Assembly: GCA_024362935.1 (NCBI GenBank)
Contig: JANCRA010000028.1
Location: 8,056,476 to 8,120,475, forward strand
Direction of reading: 5' to 3'
Length of the DNA stretch: 64,000 nucleotides
DNA from: Setophaga petechia
Lineage: Eukaryota > Chordata > Aves > Passeriformes > Parulidae
Numbering within the stretch: the first letter of the stretch is position 1; each line of letters opens with the position of its first letter. Shown piece after piece: positions 1 to 7,860 of this stretch. The notes under the pieces are model-generated. The model saw only the letters and a program-made list of their open reading frames with translations, had not been told where the DNA came from and searched no databases. Position numbers and translations under genes: made by a program.

Positions 1-1214
1 AATCCAGGATATTTTTAAGGACTCTGGAAGAAAAACTGATTCCAGGGTGTCAGCAGGAGAAACTTGGCCTTCAAAACAACAGTGCAGCTGGAACGTTCCC
101 GGGCTGGAGCGTGGGGTACAAGGGGCCACAGCGCTGCCCACAGGACATGTCCCCTCACCCAGGGGTACCCTGGAAGGGACACTGGTGTCACCGTGGTCTG
201 GACCTCACTGTGATGCTGTTGATGATGTAAACAAGGAGGAGTTTCCCAGAAGATGAGGGTGGGTTTTGTGGCAGTGGCAACTTTGCAGCATGGATGTGCT
301 GGATGTAGCTGTGGTTTTACCTGAGTGCTGGTGGGACTGCCCCATCCTGGACGTGTGAGGTGCTTGTCCCATCACCAACAGCAGCGATGGGAAAAGCAGG
401 AATCAAAGGGAATAAGCAAGAGACACGGCAGGGCACATTAAGGACCTGCTACCTCTGATCCTCCCATGTCCCATTGTGGCCCTGCTGGCCCCTGGGGACC
501 TGGTGGTGGCCATGCCTGCCTGGTGAGGGCAGAGCTGCCAGGTGCATGACCCCAGGGATGGGTGAGGGATCCTAATGGGGCTGTTTTGCAGAGGGAGAGT
601 GTGGGAAGAGGACCCTGTATGACCCCACTCAGTCTAGATGGGACACCCATGAGAGCCCTGTGCTGCAGGATCCCAGGACTGAAAGTTCTTTTTCGGGGAC
701 TCTTCTTGTCCCTCTTGCCACCCCCATTCACTTGGGCCTGACCCTACATCCCCGGTGTCCATATGGGATGAGGTACCTCCCTCCCCAGCGGGTCTGTGTG
801 GTCCTACAGCCCTTCCAGCCCCCTCTCTCCATCTCCAGGGCCGAGAGTCCCCGGTGCCCCTCACGAGGAGCCCTGCCCGGCCAGCACCGGTCGCCGCCGG
901 CTGCTGAAGGCCCGGTGCCCGGTGCCGGGGCAGGCCGGGCCGCTCTGACTTCGCCGCTCAGGAATCTCCTGGCCGCGCCGGGCGGGTTGTGCAACCTGCG
1001 ACCGCCTCCGGCCGCCCCCGCCCCGGCCCCGCCGGCCGCGCTCAGTCCCCGCCGCGCCGGCCCCGCCGCCAGCCCCGCTCCGCGAACGGCCCGCGATCCC
1101 CAGCGGCGGGGGAACACGGCACGGGGGAACGGGACCCCGGCTGCCGAGTGGACGAGCCCGGCGGGGACGGTCCCCGAGGGGCTCTGTGTCCCCGCCGGGA
1201 GGGCAGGTGAGGGG
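1..1214. other. Left flank, no gene recognised
   Basis: No coding region, RNA gene or repeat family is recognised in this stretch. From about 840 rightward the base composition becomes very rich in G, C and CpG, marking the edge of the microRNA CpG island. On the minus strand a good pyrimidine tract ending in CAG (acceptor AG at 1216-1215) could start a further exon of the miR-132 host transcript, running left from 1214. No donor or poly(A) signal (AATAAA or ATTAAA on the minus strand) was found to close such an exon. In mammals DPH1/OVCA2 lies on this side of the locus, but nothing resembling it is visible here. Confidence 0.5.
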
Positions 1215-1490
1215 CTGCGGGGCGGGGGCAGGATGGGGGGATCCGAGGAGCGGGTGGGTGCTCGATCCCGCTGCCCGAGGAAGAGCCGCTCGGCGCCCGC
1301 CCCCCCGAACAGTAAGAGTTGATGTGCGGTGAGCTGCATCCTGCATGTGAGCTCCTACTGCCCCGGGAGGCGGGCCGCCCCCGACGGGACCCCCCGCCAC
1401 CCCGCCTCCTCCTCCGCCGCCTCGGGGACCCCCGGGAGTGGGCGAGTGGGGGGAGCCGGTGCTGCCCGCGGTGCGAGTCCGCCTGTCCCG

Positions 1491-1553
1491 GCGACCATGG
1501 CTGTAGACTGTTACCCCCCCAGCGGCACAGTAACAATCTAAAGCCACGGTCGC
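1491..1553 (-). ncRNA. MIR132: miR-132 precursor hairpin
   Basis: This is the precursor of miR-132, an activity-induced neuronal and immune microRNA processed by Drosha and Dicer. On the minus strand the 3p arm (1513-1492) begins TAACAGTCTACAGCCATGG and matches mature miR-132-3p over its whole length, seed AACAGUC included. The 5p arm (1550-1529) begins ACCGTGGCTTTAGATTG. It differs from the mammalian 5p strand at position 12 (A where mammals have C), outside the seed. The arms pair through a 15-nt loop rich in G on the minus strand. The hairpin lies about 530 bp downstream of miR-212 on the same strand, so both can come from one primary transcript. Identity is near certain; exact hairpin ends are estimated. 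Confidence 0.97.
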
Positions 1554-1571
1554 CCGGGCGGCGTCGGAGTT

Positions 1572-1593
1572 GGGGGGGGGGGGGGGGGGGGGG
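1572..1593. repeat. 22-base homopolymer G run
   Basis: An uninterrupted run of 22 G on the plus strand (C on the transcribed minus-strand RNA) sits about 20 bp upstream of the miR-132 stem in the transcription direction. It could form quadruplex DNA. Its length is also the kind of call that sequencing and assembly often get wrong. Confidence 0.9.
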
Positions 1594-1827
1594 CTGGGAG
1601 GGCGGGTTGGGAGGGGGCAGCCGGTGCCTTGGCGACGGCGAGGAGGCGCCCCCGCCACCGCAGCGAGGGCGCCCGACCCCCACCGGCGGCGCGGGGGGGG
1701 ACTCCCGGTGCTTGGGAGGGGGGGGGAGTGTCGGTAGCATCGGCAGCATCGGTAGCATCCGCCCACCCCCCCCTGCCCGCCCCCTGCCCTCCCACGCGTG
1801 TCCGCCCCGCCGGGAGTCCCCCCCTAC

Positions 1828-1879
1828 CTGGGCTGCAGCGGGAGGGCGGGGGGGGCGTCCGCCGTGGGGGGGTCGGTGT
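1828..1879 (-). ncRNA. Predicted 52-nt exon of miR-212/132 host transcript
   Basis: On the minus strand a long pyrimidine tract (ctctcttttccccccccgcag, stated here in part: TTTTCCCCCCCCGCAG) gives an acceptor with AG at 1881-1880. It is followed 52 nt later by a strong donor, CCCAG|GTAGGG (GT at 1827-1826). The exon lies between the two microRNA hairpins. This would put miR-212 in the preceding intron and miR-132 in the following one. It has no evident coding capacity. The prediction rests on splice-site quality and position only. Confidence 0.5.
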
Positions 1880-1987
1880 CTGCGGGGGGGGAAAAGAGAG
1901 CGGGGTCAGGCGGGCACCGGGACACCCCCCCATCCCCGCCCCTTCCCGCCTTCCCCCCCGCCCCCGTCGGGGCGCGCTCCCCGACGG

Positions 1988-2008
1988 CTCAGCACCACGG
2001 ACAGCGCC
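1988..2008 (+). promoter_or_regulatory. RE1/NRSE site for REST
   Basis: The 21-bp element contains TCAGCACCACGGACAGCGCC. It agrees with the canonical RE1 consensus at all positions except the first (C instead of T), with both half-sites at the standard spacing. REST (NRSF) binds such sites and recruits corepressors to silence neuronal genes outside neurons. RE1 control of miR-132 and miR-212 is established in mammals. Here the site lies between the two hairpins, 82 bp from the miR-212 mature region, within the host transcript. Confidence 0.9.
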
Positions 2009-2085
2009 CGCCCCCCCAGCGCTGCGGCGGGGCCGGGGCCGGTGCGGGCCGGGGCCGGGGCCGGTGCCGGCGGTGGGTCATGCTT

Positions 2086-2157
2086 CAGTAGCCATGACTG
2101 TAGACTGTTACTGTCCTGTCCCTACGCAGCAGTAAGCAGTCTAGAGCCAAGGTGCCG
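2086..2157 (-). ncRNA. MIR212: miR-212 precursor hairpin
   Basis: This is the precursor of miR-212, paralogue and cluster partner of miR-132 with the same seed (AACAGUC). On the minus strand the 5p arm (2153-2131) begins ACCTTGGCTCTAGACTGCTT, identical to the known miR-212-5p. The 3p arm (2110-2090) begins TAACAGTCTACAGTCATGG, the sauropsid-type miR-212-3p; mammals have CC instead of AC after TAACAGTCT and other changes near the 3' end. The arms are separated by a loop of about 20 nt. It is the promoter-proximal member of the pair, in predicted intron 1 of the host RNA. Confidence 0.97.
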
Positions 2158-2429
2158 ACGCTCTGACTCGGGCTCTCCTCGACGGGGTCTCCGCGCTCTT
2201 TAGACGCAGCGGGGTGAAGGCGATCGACCCCCCCCTTCCCCGGGCTGCGGAGCCGGCAGCACCCGGGCTGGGGACACGGGGCTGCGGGGGAACCCGAGGG
2301 AGGCGGCGGCGGAGAGCGCCTGGCACGGCGGCGGCCCCGCGGGATGGGGCTGGGGGGTCCCGTCGGGGGTGGCCGCGGGGAGGCTCGGTGAGGGGGGGAC
2401 AGCGGGCGCCGGTGTCACCGCGGAGCGGG

Positions 2430-2445
2430 ACACACACACACACAC
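2430..2445. repeat. (AC)8 microsatellite
   Basis: Eight AC units lie in the predicted first intron of the miR-212/132 host transcript, in an otherwise GC-rich setting. Confidence 0.9.
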
Positions 2446-2789
2446 GCACGGCCCCGCACCCGCATCCCCCCAACCCCCGCAAGGTGCGGGCGGCCGGTCC
2501 CCGCCGTGCGCCCCCCCGGGGCGGCCCCGCGCTCAGCGCCCGCCCCCGCGCACCGCCCCCGCCGGCGCCGCCGCCCGGCCCCGCCGCCCCCGCCGCCCGG
2601 CCCGCACGTGGGGCTGCGCCAGGCGGCACCGCGCCGCCCCCGCCGCCGCAGAGCTCCCCTTCCCCCGCCCCGGCCCCCCGTGCCCTCCGCTCCGCCTCAC
2701 CCCCGCCCCGGGGCCGGCAGGTGCAGCGGGGCTGCCGCGGGGCTCCGCTGCCCCCTCCCGCCCCCGCGCCGGGCTCCGTCCCCGCTTAC

Positions 2790-2893
2790 CTGCGGGCCAG
2801 CCCAGCCGGTGCCTTACCTGCTGCGGGCCCCGCGGCTGCCGGGCCGGGCAGGGGCCCCGCGGCTCCCGGCGGGGCCGGCGCCGGTGTCGGTGC
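2790..2893 (-). ncRNA. Predicted first exon of miR-212/132 host transcript
   Basis: Counting about 30 bp downstream of the TATAAAAG box gives a start near 2893. Two strong minus-strand donors follow: GCAG|GTAAGG (GT at 2817-2816) and GCAG|GTAAGC (GT at 2789-2788). The exon would therefore be about 76 or 104 nt long, with a 28-nt alternative segment. Either donor could join the predicted exon at 1879. The exon is non-coding as far as can be seen. The start is inferred from the TATA box. Confidence 0.5.
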
Positions 2894-2916
2894 TGCGCTG
2901 TCCGCAGCGCGCGGGG

Positions 2917-2924
2917 CTTTTATA
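2917..2924 (-). promoter_or_regulatory. TATA box, proximal miR-212/132 promoter
   Basis: The minus strand reads TATAAAAG, a consensus TATA box inside a CpG island. The two CREs lie 60-90 bp upstream and the paired strong splice donors about 100-130 bp downstream, as expected for the pri-miR-212/132 promoter. Confidence 0.7.
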
Positions 2925-2985
2925 GGATCGGGCTCGTAGTAACGGGGATCTCGGCTCATTCATAGAAAAGCATCAACCTACACAA

Positions 2986-2993
2986 TGACGTGA
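2986..2993 (+). promoter_or_regulatory. CRE (TGACGTGA)
   Basis: TGACGTGA is a CREB/ATF site with a perfect TGACG half. CREB-driven induction of this cluster is established in mammals. The site sits between the two minus-strand TATA boxes and is paired with a second CRE 3 bp away. Confidence 0.75.
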
Positions 2994-2996
2994 GCG

Positions 2997-3004
2997 CTAC
3001 GTCA
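2997..3004 (-). promoter_or_regulatory. CRE (TGACGTAG, minus strand)
   Basis: The minus strand reads TGACGTAG, a second CREB/ATF site in inverted orientation to the one at 2986. The closely spaced pair supports assignment as the activity-responsive promoter of the miR-212/132 transcript. Confidence 0.75.
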
Positions 3005-3035
3005 GCGAGGAAATTTAGGGAACGGGAAGACGCTA

Positions 3036-3044
3036 CTATTTATA
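3036..3044 (-). promoter_or_regulatory. Distal TATA box (TATAAATAG)
   Basis: The minus strand reads TATAAATAG, a very good TATA box 120 bp upstream of the proximal one. It would place a second start near 3012, which would put the two CREs inside the transcribed region. The plus strand reads TATTTATA here, so weak divergent transcription is also conceivable. Confidence 0.5.
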
Positions 3045-3049
3045 TCGGC

Positions 3050-3920
3050 GCGGGGGGAGGACAGCGGCCCGGAGCCGGGCAGGGGGTCCGGGCTGCAACA
3101 GGACCCCGGCCCCCCCCACGACCCCTCCGGAACCCCCTACCCGTTCCCTGGCTGATCGAGGAGCACAGTGGGGCAGCACCCAGCACCCCACATCCCTTCT
3201 CCACCTGCTGCCAGACCCAGGGGCCGTGCACCCGCTGGGACACAAACCGAGGGTCCTGTCCCCCCGGGAGTGCGGCGTGGGGCACCCCCTGCCCCAGACA
3301 GAGGGGTTCATCCAGGGAATGTATGGAATTACACATGGGAATCCAGGGTGCCCATCGCCCCTGACCACCCTGCCAGGCCCGAACGTGGCCCCATCGTGGC
3401 ATCACCACGGGGCTGCTGATTTGGGGCTGTCTGAGCCCCCCATCATGGCAAGAGGGTGCACAGGGGTCCCCACATCCAGGCACCATCCTGGGGGTGCCCC
3501 CTGCCCACCTGCACCCCTCACCCACAACAATGTCCTGAGCAGCACCTCGCACGTGTCCCCTCATCAGACCCCGGTCCTTGCAGTGCCACAAGTACCCCTG
3601 GGTGCCACCCCAGTGCCCCGCAGGACAGTGGGACAGCACAAGCAGTGCTGGGGGGTGAGTTTAGAATACATGGGGTGAGCAACCCCCTGCAGCACCGTGC
3701 TGCCCTGACCCCTCCAGCCTCACAGTGGGGGCTGGCCCTCACTCCCACCACGGCTGGGTCCCCCAAAAACCGTCAGTGCTACAGAAGAAGGTTGTGGCTT
3801 CACAGGTGAGTTAATTTTGGCCCCTTGCTCCTTCCCAAGTGCCAGCGCCCCCAAAGATAGGCTTACATTCATATCGAGGGGGATTTGGGAGCATCCTTTC
3901 TCCCTTTATGCACCTGTGCG
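3050..3920. other. Intergenic, nothing recognised
   Basis: This is moderately GC-rich sequence upstream of the microRNA promoter. Open frames occur on both strands, but with the shifting composition of non-coding GC-rich DNA and no similarity I recognise. No repeats of note were seen. Confidence 0.5.
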
Positions 3921-3973
3921 TCCATCCATCCATCCATCCATCCATCCATCCATCCATCCATCCATCCATCCAT
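3921..3973. repeat. (TCCA)n tetranucleotide microsatellite
   Basis: About 13 perfect tandem TCCA units. It creates an artificial Ser-Ile-His-Pro reading frame on the plus strand, which is not a gene. Confidence 0.97.
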
Positions 3974-4800
3974 GCCCCCCACTCCTGCTGGAGCCGTCTG
4001 ACCTCACTCTGCTCTGGCGAAGCATCACACCGGTAACCACAGCAACAGCGGCGTTGTCATTGACAGCAGCATCCGCGCCCGCCAGCATCCTCCGCTGCGC
4101 AAGGCCGCGCTGCTGCAAGGCCACACGCTGCTCCGGGGGCCTCAAGCCACGGCCCCCCCACTCCCCTACCCCTCACACCCCCAAATACCTGCAGAGCGCC
4201 TCAGAGATTTAACCCCTCCCAAACCCACCGGCACCTCCCCACCCTCCACCGACCAAGGTGCTGCCACCCCCCTACAACTCCCCAAAACGCCTTTCCCACC
4301 CCCTGCTACATGGGGGTGTTCCCCTCCTGTCCCCCCCCGGTTTTTTCCCCCACGCAGCACCGGCGCTCGCCCCGTCGGGGCTCTCCGGTTCGGCGAGGGG
4401 AGGTGGGGAATCGCTGCCGCAGCGCTCCCCGCCGCAACCGTGACTCAGCCCGGGATTAGTCAGCAACTGGGGCCGGCCCACCCGCGCCCGGCTGCGCAGC
4501 TCCGCCGTTCGCTCCTCCGGGGGCCGCGAGCCCCCCACTGCCCGTCCCGCTGCCCCCCGAGGCGCACACGGTGCCCCGAGCGGGATGCGGAGTGCGGGGG
4601 TCGCGGCCCCCGAGGAGGGGGTGTCGCATCCCGGAGCGCGGCCCGTTGCTGCCATCTCGTGGGCTTCCCACCGGTGACACGGCCGTGTCCCTGCCGGGGG
4701 AGGGGGTGAGAGGAGCCGGGGGTGTGCGTGGGGAGGGGGAGGTCACCTGTAGGGCGTGGGAAGGGGGCGGTGGGTGAGGGGAATTGGAGGAGGAAGGGGC
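3974..4800. other. Intergenic, CpG-rich patch, nothing recognised
   Basis: No gene or repeat family is recognised. A GC-rich patch spans roughly 4340-4740 and contains an AP-1-type TGACTCA at 4442-4448. This might be a small regulatory island. No splice or poly(A) context supports a transcript. Confidence 0.4.
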
Positions 4801-4804
4801 AGAG

Positions 4805-5440
4805 GAAAGGAGGTCTCACTGTGCCATCGTGACTCCACAGGGGTGGGGTGTTCACCTGCTTGGATGTCACCCCACAAGGAAGGGATCCTATTGTCCCACC
4901 GTGCATCACTTCAAAGGAAAGGGTCTCATCGCCTCAAGCCCCAAAATATCACCCTGCTGGAAGTGTTCCTCACCCAATCTGAGCATTGTGCCACAAGGAA
5001 GGAGTCTCACTGCCCCATGAAGCATCTCCCATAAGGGAAAGGTCCCAATGTTTTACCAGGCACCATCCCACAGGGATGAGATCATCACCTGCCTGCAGAG
5101 AAGGGGTTCCATCACCCCATCAAGTGTCATCCCACAGGGGAGGGGTCCCACTGCCCCAGGAAACAACACCTGGCAGGGATGGGTGCCTTCGTTTGACTGA
5201 AAATTGCCCCCAATAAGCATCACCCATAAGGAAAGGGATCCCAAAATCTCACCAAACTCTGACCCACAGGGACAGGATCCTCATCTACCTGCTGAGGACG
5301 GGTCCTGTCACCCCATCAGGCACCATCCCACAGGGAAGGGGTCCCATTGCTCCACAAAGCATCACCTCACAGGGGTGGGTACCCTTGTCTTCCCAAACAT
5401 CCCCCTAAAAGGAAGGGATCCCATTGCCCCCCAGTTCAGA
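4805..5440. repeat. Degenerate minisatellite, unit about 45 bp (left part)
   Basis: A block built on a motif like CACCCCACAGGGAAGGGGTCCCATTG-CCCCA-CAAGCAT recurs about every 40-50 bp, with many substitutions and small indels. CACAGGGA/CACAAGGAAGGG and GGGTCCCA/GGGATCCCA recur more than ten times. The plus-strand reading frames through it are full of repeated His-Pro-Thr-Gly-Lys-Gly-like segments, a by-product of the repeat. The same motif resumes at 6125 after a CR1 fragment. Unit length and copy number are read by eye. Confidence 0.75.
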
Positions 5441-5649
5441 AAGGGGAATTGCCAAGCCCTGCTCCTGGGGAGGAAGATCCCCGAGCTCTGGGATATCCCA
5501 GGACTGTCCAGCTGGACAGCAGTTGAGTGGAAAACACCTCGGGGGTCCTTGGGGACAGGAAGCTGACCCTGTGTCCTTGGGATGAAGGACGTGAATGGTG
5601 TCCTGGTCTGTGTTGGTAGGCAGCAGTGAGAGGATCCTTCCCCCTGCTC

Positions 5650-6085
5650 AGTCCTGGAGTGTGCCCAGTGAGCCCAGTGAGTCCTGAGTCCAGTGCTGGG
5701 GTCCCAGCATGGAAACACTGCAGAGAGTCCAGGGAAGGAGCACTAAGAGGAGTAAAAGGCTGGAGCATCTCCCTGATGAGGAGAGGCAGAGAGCTGGGAG
5801 AAGAGAAGGCTCCAGGGACCTGCCAGTGCATGCACACTGCTGGAGGGAGGGTGCGGGGAGGGCAGAGCCAGACTCAGCTCCTGCTGCCCAGTGCCAGGAC
5901 CAGGGGCAGGGGGCACAAACCGAGTCCCATCATGAGGGAGCATTTCCACACTGGGAGGGGAGCGCTGGCCTGGGCTGCCCAGGGAACTGCTGGGGTCCCC
6001 ATCCTTGGAGATACCCAAAACCACCCGGGCAAGGTCCCGTGCAGCCAGCCCTGGCGGCCCTGCTGGGGCTGGGGATGACTTCCTG
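5650..6085 (+). mobile_element. CR1 LINE fragment, sense orientation
   Basis: The sequence follows the 3' part of avian CR1: a segment like AGAGAGTCCAGGGAAGGAGC, then CTGGAGCATCTCCCTGATGA, GAGAAGAGAAGGCTC, GGAGGGAGGGTGCGGGGAGG, CCAGTGCCAGGACCAGGGGC, GGGCACAAACCGAGT, GGGCTGCCCAGGGAACTG and TCCATCCTTGGAGATAC. It is diverged, lacks the reverse-transcriptase region and has no intact coding frame. It is a 5'-truncated, inactive copy, which is the usual state of bird CR1. Confidence 0.9.
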
Positions 6086-6124
6086 AGCTTTCTCCCAGTC
6101 TCAGCTCCTGCTGTTTGTCTCTTG

Positions 6125-6310
6125 TGCACCTGGATATCCTTTCACAAGGAAGGGTTGCCCTGCTCCATGAAATATCACCTTGTAGAGATAGGTGCCCTTG
6201 TCTGACCAAGTATCACTGCAAAAAGGGTCCTCTCAGTGTCACCCCAAAAGAAAAGGGTTCTATTTCCCCATCAAGCCTTGGTCCACAGAAAGGACCCCCC
6301 CAAGCCACAG
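6125..6310. repeat. Degenerate minisatellite (right part, after CR1)
   Basis: The TTCACAAGGAAGGGTTGCCC, CAAGTATCACTGCAAAAAGG and CACCCCAAAAGAAAAGGGTT segments continue the 4805-5440 motif at the same spacing. Together they suggest one array now split by about 0.7 kb that includes the CR1 copy. Confidence 0.6.
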
Positions 6311-7796
6311 GGAATGACTCCCACTGTCCACCCCAGCAATGCCACCCAGGCAGCACAGCAGGGAGCAGCCACCCTGGCAGGGCCCGTGCTGTGCCAGGGA
6401 AGCTCTGCCCTTGCCAGGGATCCTCTCCTGATGGGGGCACCGTAGGAGAGGTCGGCAGGGTCCCGTGGCTGCCCCCAGGGAATTGGCACCGGAGCAGCTC
6501 CGGAGATGGGCAGGGGTGACCCAGGGCTCAGCACTGTCACGAGTTCCACAGTCTCAGCCCCTCGGTGGAGGGGACACACACACATCCATCCCCCTGCACA
6601 CACAGGGGCGCCCTTTCGGGGCTGCTCTACCCCGGCACCGCCGGGAGAACGGAGCCGGAGCTGCCAGCGGGGGCTGCAGGCTCCTGGCGCTGCCGGATGC
6701 GGCCCCGCTGGCCAAGGGCAGTAATGGAAGACATGTGTGTGGGCTTTGGGGAGAGGCTGCGCTGGGAAACAGGGCCCTGCAGAGACCGGGGGGCTGTATC
6801 CTGTCCAAAAGCCCAGGTCCCACATGAAGCCAGGCATGCGAACGCGATCCAAACCACAGCTGGATTTGAACCGAATCTCCCAGCATCTGGGCTAATTTGC
6901 TGCAACTTTGATTGATCGTGGGGAGGGGGCACAGGCGGGAAACGCTCCAGCTCAGACCTCCCAACAGAGCCAATGACTTAACCAGAGCTGGTTCCAATCT
7001 GCTCAGCACATTGAGGCGAAAATGCCCCTTTCTCTGCGCGCTGCCGGCGCTGGCTCCTCCCGCGGTCCTGCAGCCCGGCCGTCCCCGATGTCCCTCGGAG
7101 CCGGACACGGCTGCAGCTCCCTGGGGACACCCGGCACCTTCCGAGAGCTCTGAGTGCGAAACGCTGGCTCAGCCTGCTGTGTTAGGATCCTTCCAGAAGA
7201 CTGAGCAGGACAAGACGGGCGATACTCGTGCAAGAAACCCCCCTCCACCTGCCCCAAAGCCCTGCGGGCACCGATCCGCCCCTCTGCTCCTGGGAGAGGC
7301 CGGGAACGGGAGAGGAGCTGCAAAGGAGGGTGGAAAAGGTGAAGGGTTTTTCCATCGCCTCCCTCGGCCGCTGCCCCCGAGGCTCGGCGTCACTCAGCAG
7401 GTAGCTGGGGCAGCCCGGGGTCCCGGCCGGCCCCGGGGGATGCAGCTGTCTGGGAGCCGCTCGCTGCCGTGATTTATGCAGCTCAGCCCCATAAATTACC
7501 GGCACGGAGCCCGCGGGAGCCATCGCTCACAGCGACGTCCAGAGCTCGCTGCCAGAACCTGAAACACTTCCAGCCGTTAATTGAAGAGGGGGGTGAAAAA
7601 AAAAAAATGGGAGAGGGGGGAGAAATTAGTGCCCGGGGAGTTGGGATTAAACCGCGGCTCTAACGAGGGTCGCCCACGTCCCGCTCCCAGGATCCCGGCG
7701 CTTCCTGTGGGCAAGAGCCCAGCATGGGGAGCAGGGAGGGGAATTTCTGAGCCTGGGATGAGCCCGCGGGCAGTGACACTCCGTCCTGGTCCCCAG
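6311..7796. other. Region upstream of HIC1, no gene recognised
   Basis: No coding region is supported. A short block around 7440-7510 (containing GTGATTTATGCAGCTC and CCATAAATTACC) is AT-rich within GC-rich surroundings. It carries homeodomain-like and HOX/CDX-like TTTATG/CATAAA motifs, so it could be a regulatory element. This is a guess from composition. Confidence 0.35.
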
Positions 7797-7860
7797 GATG
7801 ACATTTCCGTAGTGAACTGGGACACGCTGGATCTGAAGGGGATCTGAGGGTCAATTCCAG
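7797..7860 (+). other. Candidate upstream HIC1 exon (64 nt, non-coding here)
   Basis: A clear acceptor (GTCCTGGTCCCCAG, AG at 7795-7796) and a strong donor (TTCCAG|GTGAGC at 7861) bound 64 nt on the HIC1 strand, 2.2 kb before the main coding exon. The exon opens G-ATGACATTTCCG. As I recall it, the longer mammalian HIC1 isoform starts Met-Thr-Phe-Pro, which this ATG would also encode before immediate stops (TAG, TGA). It may be a 5'-UTR exon, a decayed coding first exon, or a coincidental pair of splice sites. Confidence 0.3.

Noticed and set aside
1307..1363. A third hairpin-like sequence left of miR-132 (CAGTA-GAG paired with CTC-TACTG)
   Set aside because: Only about 9-12 outer pairs form, with a poorly pairing interior. 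It has no miR-132/212 seed and does not resemble a known microRNA.
861..2965. Long open reading frames of 120-300 codons on both strands
   Set aside because: They overlap each other and the microRNA hairpins. They consist of Pro/Gly/Arg/Ala runs expected from GC-rich DNA lacking stop codons.
3817..4212. A frame with repeated Ser-Ile-His-Pro
   Set aside because: It is produced by the TCCA microsatellite.
4756..5566. Possible repeat protein with His-Pro-Thr-Gly-Lys-Gly-like motifs
   Set aside because: It comes from the degenerate minisatellite. Frames shift and stop between units and no start or splice context supports a gene.
5626..6086. Open frames through the CR1 region
   Set aside because: This is the CR1 3' region outside its reverse transcriptase. 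The frames are incidental.
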